Assembly (NCBI GenBank): GCA_016703025.1
Contig: JADJCV010000004.1
Span: 1,615,501-1,679,500, forward strand
Source of the DNA: Candidatus Avedoeria danica
Lineage (GTDB): Bacteria > Chloroflexota > Anaerolineae > Epilineales > Epilineaceae
Direction: 5' to 3'
Length of the DNA: 64,000 bases
Shown here: positions 63,617 to 64,000 of the stretch, one piece after another
How the letters are laid out: each line of letters starts with the position of its first letter
Position numbering within the stretch: the stretch's first letter is position 1
The notes under the pieces: generated by a model
Told to the model about the DNA's origin: nothing
The model's database searches: none
Seen by the model: the letters and a program-made list of their open reading frames with translations, nothing else
Made by a program: the position numbers and the translations under genes

Positions 63617-63638
63617 TTGTCCTGCATGCACAGGATAA
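63617..63638. promoter_or_regulatory. Dyad in the ferredoxin/folD divergent gap
   Basis: TTGTCCTG and CAGGATAA form an imperfect 8-bp inverted repeat (one mismatch) around CATGCA. It is central to the 78-bp gap between two divergent genes, as expected of a shared operator. Confidence 0.4.
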
Positions 63639-63668
63639 CGCAACCCACACAGGAAGGGTACGTCCCAC

Positions 63669-64000
63669 ATGGCGGCTTCATGGCTCATGGGCAAGGCGTT
63701 GTCCGAGCGTTTGCGCGCCGACGCGGCCGAGCGGTCGACGCGCTTCGCCGCCTCGGTCGGCCGGCCCCCCGCGCTCGTCTCGCTCCTCGTCGGCGACGAC
63801 GCGGCCAGCGCCGCTTACCAGCGATCGAAGGGCGTCGCGGCGGCCAAGGCCGGCATCGCCTATCGCGCCGAGCGGCTGGCGGCCGACGCCACGACGGCGG
63901 ACGTCGTCGCCGCCGTGCAAGCGCTGAACGCCGATGCGGCGGTCGACGGCATTCTCGTCGAGATGCCGCTGCCGCGCGGCTGCGACACGGCGGCCGTGCA
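63669..64000 (+). CDS. folD: FolD methylenetetrahydrofolate dehydrogenase/cyclohydrolase, 5' part
   Basis: The first 110 residues of FolD (the gene runs off the window). The catalytic Tyr and Lys lie in SAAYQRSKGVAAAKAGI, and DGILVEMPLPRG matches the family's active-site block. The usual motif is DGILVQLPLP; here Glu replaces the Gln that supports the cyclohydrolase reaction. ATG 63669 has GGAAGG 11 bases upstream; ATG 63687 is a shorter option. Role: interconversion of one-carbon folates, giving NADPH and 10-formyl-THF. Confidence 0.9.
   Translation, partial: MAASWLMGKALSERLRADAAERSTRFAASVGRPPALVSLLVGDDAASAAYQRSKGVAAAKAGIAYRAERLAADATTADVVAAVQALNADAAVDGILVEMPLPRGCDTAAV

Overview
The window is a high-GC bacterial chromosome segment with dense, mostly operonic gene packing, many GTG/TTG starts and short intergenic gaps. 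No rRNA, tRNA, CRISPR array, phage or classical insertion sequence was recognised. Gene content suggests a member of the Chloroflexota (Anaerolineae- or Ardenticatenia-like). The reasons are DUF5667-type membrane proteins paired with sigma factors, secreted proteins with long Pro/Thr linkers next to a Y/W-L-P-L/F motif, a CcmA-CcmB fusion, Uma2 paralogues, and a GTAGGGGC-edged palindromic repeat family. The phylum call is inference.

Layout. 1-10 kb: an M50 protease with its metallophosphatase, an exonuclease III-DNA polymerase I fusion, and a heterodimeric ABC exporter. 10-24 kb, mainly minus strand: a secreted beta-propeller protein, an EamA transporter whose 3' end looks frameshifted, a Ski2-like helicase, a 65-aa conserved protein with its own promoter, recN, two duplicated Uma2 genes around a secreted NTR-like gene, an FAD oxidoreductase, a zinc-finger membrane protein and nadK. 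24-28 kb: a frameshifted YfhO-like membrane protein, a PAP2 phosphatase, then three tandem genes for 25-27 residue hydrophobic peptides, the most novel-looking item here. 28-31 kb: tsaB-rimI fusion, tsaE and a phosphodiesterase. 31-37 kb: a complete livJHMGF branched-chain amino acid transporter operon. 37-40 kb: ccmC, a ccmAB fusion, a lipoprotein and infA.

40-50 kb: a PP2C phosphatase with PASTA and secreted domains, a P1B-4-type metal ATPase, an M20 peptidase, tatA-tatC and a GT39-like membrane protein. 50-56 kb: PIN-TRAM protein, ridA, rpsA and clpC. 56-64 kb: a large secreted protein, two back-to-back sigma factor/DUF5667 cassettes, a ferredoxin, and the 5' part of folD running off the window.

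Functional themes are DNA replication and repair (ExoIII-PolI, RecN), tRNA t6A synthesis (TsaB, TsaE), cytochrome c maturation (CcmABC), Tat export, amino acid import, protein quality control (ClpC, M50 protease) and envelope signalling (two ECF sigma systems, PP2C-PASTA). Overlaid on the genes are small repeats: GTAGGGGC palindromes, a 77-bp element with perfect 16-bp inverted ends, and four short tandem duplications. Several of these lie exactly at stop codons or upstream of genes.
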